A DNA stretch of 45,815 bases from positions 1 through 45,815 of the forward strand of contig JAFDGA010000015.1 in assembly GCA_019309545.1 (NCBI GenBank). The letters run 5' to 3'. Within the stretch, counting starts at the first letter, position 1, and every line of letters starts with the position of its first letter. Below the pieces are notes generated by a model. The model did not search any database and was not told where the DNA came from. It was given only the letters and a program-made list of their open reading frames with translations. Positions 42,462 to 45,815 of this stretch are shown here, piece by piece. This DNA comes from Deltaproteobacteria bacterium. GTDB taxonomy: Bacteria; Desulfobacterota; Desulfobaccia; Desulfobaccales; Desulfobaccaceae. Position numbers and translations under genes: made by a program.

Positions 42462-43913
42462 TTACTTGCGGTAGAATTCGGGGATAAACAGGATGATGAC
42501 GGTAAAGATTTCCAGGCGGCCCAGCAGCATACACAACATTAGCACCCACTTGGCGAAAGCGGGAATCATGGCATAGTTATCGGTCGGGCCCACCGCGCCA
42601 ATACCGGGGCCGATATTGCCGATACAGGCCAGAACCGAGGCAAACGAAGTGACTACGTCCACACCTGAGGCCGCCACCAATAATGTGGAGAGAAACAGCA
42701 GCCCCAGCCAGAGGATGAAGAACCCCCAAATGCCGCTCAGGACATCGGTCGGAACCACCCGCTTGCCGAGCTTGACCCGGATCACGGCCCGAGGATGGAT
42801 AATACGAATGATTTCCTGATACGAATGTTTAAGTAACAACATGATGCGCATGCATTTCATGCCACCCCCGGTAGAACCGGCCGAGCCCCCGATAAACATA
42901 CAGAGCAGCAGGATGCATTGCGGCAGCGAGGGCCAGAGCTCAAAATCAGCCGTGACGTAGCCGGTAGTGGTAAGGATGGAGGCAACCTGAAAGGAGGCAT
43001 ACTGCACTGCCTGGCCCAGGGACGGATAATTGTCCTGGTAAACGCTGATGGTGGTGACGATGCCAAAGATCAGAAATAGCCCCAAGAAAAAACGGCATTC
43101 CGCATCTCGCCACATAACCAGCGGCTTACCCCGGAGAAGCTGGAAGTGGAGGGAAAAGTTGATGCCCGCAATCAGCATGAAGATGGTGATGACCGTTTGG
43201 ATGTAGGCGCTGTCGTAGTAGGCGATGGAGGCGTTTTTGGTGGAAAAGCCGCCGGTGGCCATGGTCCCAAAAGTATGACAGAGGGCGTCAAACAGGCTCA
43301 TGCCTCCGAACACCAGCAAGACGGCTTCAATCAGGGAAAACAGCAGATATACCTGCCACAGTAACATGGCCGTATCCTTGATCCTGGGAGTGAGCTTATC
43401 CGGGACCGGACCCGGCACCTCGGCTTTATAGAGCTGCATCCCGCCGACACCTAAGAACGGCAGGATCGCCAGCGACAGGACAATGATGCCCATGCCCCCC
43501 AGCCAGTGGGTCAGGCTCCGCCAGAATAGTAGGCCTTTGGGGACGCTTTCGATGTCGGTCAGGACTGAGGCCCCGGTGGTGGTAAAGCCTGAGAAAGACT
43601 CGAAGAAACAGTCTACCGGACTGCTAAAGACCCCGCTCAGGAGAAAGGGCAAGGCACCGAAACTTCCGGCCGCCAGCCACCCCAGGGCGGTAATGACCAT
43701 GCCCTCCCGGTGACTGAGGAATCCTTTGGAATTGTCATTTTTGAAGGAAATATAGAGAGATACACCGATGACCACGGTGATTGCCATCGAATGGAGCAAG
43801 GGCACCAGTCCGGTGTCCCAGTAATATAATGAGAAACCCAGTGGAAAGAGCATACACAGGCCGATACAGACGATCAGCGCGCCGATGATGTGCAAAATGT
43901 ATCGCCAGCGCAT
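42462..43913 (-). CDS. trkH: TrkH-family potassium uptake protein
   Basis: 483 aa, polytopic inner-membrane K+ channel-like transporter. The four pore repeats are present, seen in GFTTTGASVL, FGTMATGGFSTKNASIAYYDS, TTTGYVTADFELWPS and the related region near ASVLACIGNIGPG. The cytoplasmic loop GGSAGSTGGGMKCMRIMLLLKH is typical. Ribosome site GGAG overlaps the end of trkA, whose stop is 1 bp before this ATG. trkA and trkH thus form a coupled two-gene operon that supplies both the channel and its gating ring. Confidence 0.96.
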   Translation of the reverse strand: MRWRYILHIIGALIVCIGLCMLFPLGFSLYYWDTGLVPLLHSMAITVVIGVSLYISFKNDNSKGFLSHREGMVITALGWLAAGSFGALPFLLSGVFSSPVDCFFESFSGFTTTGASVLTDIESVPKGLLFWRSLTHWLGGMGIIVLSLAILPFLGVGGMQLYKAEVPGPVPDKLTPRIKDTAMLLWQVYLLFSLIEAVLLVFGGMSLFDALCHTFGTMATGGFSTKNASIAYYDSAYIQTVITIFMLIAGINFSLHFQLLRGKPLVMWRDAECRFFLGLFLIFGIVTTISVYQDNYPSLGQAVQYASFQVASILTTTGYVTADFELWPSLPQCILLLCMFIGGSAGSTGGGMKCMRIMLLLKHSYQEIIRIIHPRAVIRVKLGKRVVPTDVLSGIWGFFILWLGLLFLSTLLVAASGVDVVTSFASVLACIGNIGPGIGAVGPTDNYAMIPAFAKWVLMLCMLLGRLEIFTVIILFIPEFYRK

Positions 43914-43914
43914 C

Positions 43915-45279
43915 CTAGAAATACTCCAGTTTGACCATTAGGGACTTTTCGACCAGCGGGATATTCTGACGGGTGGAGAGAATCATGACCCGATCCTGTG
44001 GTTGGATGACAGAATCTCCGGTAGGAATGATGACCTTTTCGCCACGCAGAATACATAAGACCAGGGCGTCGGCAGGAAATTTTAATTCTTTCAGCGGGGT
44101 GCCAACAATGTCCGAGGTTTCCAGGGCAATCGCTTCCAGGACCTCCGCCTGTTCGCCTTTAAGGGAGACAATGGAGAGGACTCGCCCCCGGCGGATATAA
44201 TGCAATATGGAGTAGATGGCCGCCAGTCTGGTGCTGACGATGTGGTCGATGCCGACGGTCTGGACCAACGATATATAGGCAAATTTATTGATTCGGGCTA
44301 AAGTTTTGTAGGCCCCCAGCCGCTTGGCCAATAGGCAGGAGAGAATGTTCATCTCCTCATCTCCGGTGAGCGCCATGATCATGTCCATGCTGCCGATATT
44401 TTCTTGATCCAACAACTCCTGATCAGTGCCGTCCCCGTGCAGCACAATGATCCGGTTTAACTGGGCCGAAAGATATTGGCTGCGCTCCAGGTCGCATTCG
44501 ATTAATTTGGTATTGTAGTTTTTGTTATCCAGGGCCTGGGCTAGTCGCAGGCCGATTTTGCCGCCGCCGACAATCAGGATGTTCCGGAGGGAATGCACCT
44601 GACCGCCAAAAAGTTTCAGAAACTTCTCCAGGTCCTTTTTTTCGCAGACAAAATAAACCAGATCGTGGGCCTTGATCCTATCTGTCCCCTTAGGAATAAT
44701 CAACTGGTCGTTACGGATGAGGGCGGCAATGATGAGCCGTTTTCCGCCTATCTTGTCAGGGAGGTGCAATAGCTTAAGATCATTCAAGGGACTATCTGCC
44801 TGCAAGTATTTTCCCACCATCACGATACGGCCCCCGGCAAACTCATTGATCTCTTCAACATCCGGAGCGCTCAGGTAACTGAGAATAGATTTAATCACCT
44901 CTACATCGGGATTGATGACCATGTTAATATTGAGGGGCTCTTTGGCCAAAGCCTGGCGGTAAGCATTGTACTCCTCGCTGCGAATACGAGCCACCTTGGG
45001 AATGCCCGGAGCCAAAAAGTTGGCAAAAAAGCAGACGATCAGATTGGCTTCGTCGCTATCCGTGACCGCCAGAATTCTTTCGGCGCTTTTAATACCCGCC
45101 ACTTCCAGTACTCGGGGATCAGAACCGGAACCATGGAGAACTTGGACATCGAGATGATCGCTAACCCGTTTAAGGGCTTCGGGGTTTTTATCGATGACCA
45201 CCACTTCTTTGTTTTCCAAGGCCAGTCTCTGGGCGATGTGGAATCCCACCTCCCCAGCGCCGACGATGACAATTTTCAA
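43915..45279 (-). CDS. trkA: Trk system potassium transport protein TrkA
   Basis: 454 aa cytosolic gating subunit with two RCK units. N-domain 1 starts MKIVIVGAGEVGFHIAQRLALENKEVVVID. N-domain 2 starts NILIVGGGKIGLRLAQALDNKNYNTKLIECD. Each is followed by an RCK-C domain (for example GTPLKELKFPADALVLCILRGEKVIIPTGDSVIQPQDRVMIL). Both bind nucleotide (GxGxxG). The start is a TTG at 45279 with AAGGAG eight bases upstream; no better ATG exists. It is first in the operon with trkH. Confidence 0.96.
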   Translation of the reverse strand: MKIVIVGAGEVGFHIAQRLALENKEVVVIDKNPEALKRVSDHLDVQVLHGSGSDPRVLEVAGIKSAERILAVTDSDEANLIVCFFANFLAPGIPKVARIRSEEYNAYRQALAKEPLNINMVINPDVEVIKSILSYLSAPDVEEINEFAGGRIVMVGKYLQADSPLNDLKLLHLPDKIGGKRLIIAALIRNDQLIIPKGTDRIKAHDLVYFVCEKKDLEKFLKLFGGQVHSLRNILIVGGGKIGLRLAQALDNKNYNTKLIECDLERSQYLSAQLNRIIVLHGDGTDQELLDQENIGSMDMIMALTGDEEMNILSCLLAKRLGAYKTLARINKFAYISLVQTVGIDHIVSTRLAAIYSILHYIRRGRVLSIVSLKGEQAEVLEAIALETSDIVGTPLKELKFPADALVLCILRGEKVIIPTGDSVIQPQDRVMILSTRQNIPLVEKSLMVKLEYF

Positions 45280-45596
45280 TATGGCATCTCCTTATTCTTC
45301 CGGTTATTGAAAACTGCAATATTTCCGCCCATGAGGGCCGGTGTCTACCCTTATAGGCGGCGTTCAAGGCCCAAGCCTTGGAGGTTAGTCTGATTAATTC
45401 AAGCATTAATAATATTATTATAATGTTTATCATTCAACCTTAAGATTTAAAAAGAGGGTGAGCAGTTTTCCCAAATTTTCTTCAGTATTGGCCACCCAAA
45501 GGTTATATTGTTATCTCAGGAGTGAGACCTAGGTTGAAAAAATGGGAGTGTTATCCTAATATAGATATAAATGCCTCCTGATAGGCGGCGAAATTG
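45280..45596. other. Intergenic region, 317 bp
   Basis: AT-rich spacer between trkA and the IS1 remnant, holding a putative trkA promoter (45409-45437). I see no gene, tRNA or convincing repeat. The left end of the insertion sequence is not recognisable, in keeping with a truncated element. Confidence 0.6.
45409..45437 (-). promoter_or_regulatory. Putative promoter of trkA-trkH
   Basis: On the minus strand TTGAAT (45432-45437) and TATTAT (45409-45414) are 17 bp apart in an AT-rich block. The leader would be about 125 nt. Confidence 0.35.
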
Positions 45597-45815
45597 TCAG
45601 GTTGTCACCACGTGCTGGGTGGGGGGTATCACATTGGAGTAGACGGACCAATCATCGGTGTAGTAGGTGCATCCGGGCCTCGCGATGCGTTCCCAAAGTC
45701 TCTCACAGGTAACATGATCACGGCCACCCACCACCCAGGCGACACAACGCCGTGCGTCACGATCATAGGCTTTCCAGATCCAACACTTGTTTTTTTTGAT
45801 TGCAGGAAATGCCAC
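45597..45815 (-). mobile_element. IS1-family transposase remnant, cut by the window edge
   Basis: 72 codons in frame, open at the right edge. The stretch CWIWKAYDRDARRCVAWVVGGRDHVTCERLWERI, then YYTDDWSVYSNVIPP, matches the DDE domain of the IS1 transposase (InsB). The frame stops just after HVVTT, where intact proteins continue through the last catalytic Glu region, so the 3' end is missing. It is therefore an inactive fragment. Its 5' part lies outside the window. Confidence 0.8.

Overview
The window reads as about 46 kb of chromosome from an anaerobic, Gram-negative member of the Desulfobacterota (former Deltaproteobacteria). A Desulfobacca-like sulfate reducer is my best guess from memory, not from a search. 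The signs are a large two-module HdrA/Qmo-type flavoprotein with HdrC and several [4Fe-4S] proteins, outer-membrane barrels and lipoproteins, an NtrC-type regulator, FeoAB, and moderately GC-rich coding DNA. Most of the sequence is ordinary housekeeping DNA, densely packed and often translationally coupled. No prophage, plasmid or CRISPR array was seen.

Layout. 1-3.4 kb (minus strand): a DUF3568 lipoprotein, nth, murJ and a small membrane protein. 3.6-5.1 kb: an orphan NtrC-family response regulator with a changed sigma-54 contact loop. 5.2-13.0 kb: the most unusual region, fwdB-like, cyclophilin, fwdA-like, an iron-sulfur protein, hdrC-like, a large hdrA-like gene and a DUF3795 gene. 13.1-15.4 kb: a FecR-domain protein and a TPR/outer-membrane barrel. 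15.8-18.8 kb: a small protein, a Cys-rich DUF6485 protein, glgA and an NYN-domain protein. 19.0-22.8 kb: hrcA-grpE-dnaK with a terminator. 22.8-27.1 kb: a lipoprotein of LpoA/periplasmic-binding type, a P1-family peptidase, a MetA-type barrel and a zinc-ribbon protein. 27.1-28.1 kb: a structured minus-strand RNA with its own promoters, divergent from the iron operon. 28.1-30.8 kb: a frameshifted HMA-like gene, feoA and feoB. 31.0-37.9 kb: nucleoside phosphorylase, DUF1786, GNAT, metallo-beta-lactamase-fold protein, an HNMT-like methyltransferase, a TIGR04076 protein, aroK, aroC and tyrA. 38.1-39.4 kb: serS, followed by a wrecked DNA methyltransferase gene. 40.1-42.3 kb: a DUF3786 iron-sulfur protein, a tandem universal stress protein, tRNA-Glu(CTC) and a tiny secreted protein. 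42.5-45.3 kb: trkH and trkA. The right edge cuts an IS1-type transposase remnant.

How the genes work together. The strongest candidate for an undescribed system is the 5.2-13.0 kb cluster. In methanogens the heterodisulfide reductase HdrABC and formylmethanofuran dehydrogenase FwdABCD(FG) form a physical supercomplex. Here a bacterium encodes, in one run of genes, homologues of FwdB, FwdA, a polyferredoxin-like protein, HdrC and HdrA. FwdC, FwdD and HdrB are not in the window. By my remembered alignments FwdB keeps its [4Fe-4S] ligands but has Phe where the W/Mo-ligating Cys/Sec belongs, and FwdA has lost all five metal-centre residues I could place. I infer a repurposed electron-transfer or scaffold complex rather than a CO2-reducing formylmethanofuran dehydrogenase. 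Its real substrate is unknown.

Secondary points of interest are the structured RNA at 27.5-27.65 kb, a bacterial relative of histamine N-methyltransferase at 34.3 kb, a DUF1786 gene with no ordinary start codon before its conserved N-terminus, and the GAFTHA variant in the response regulator.
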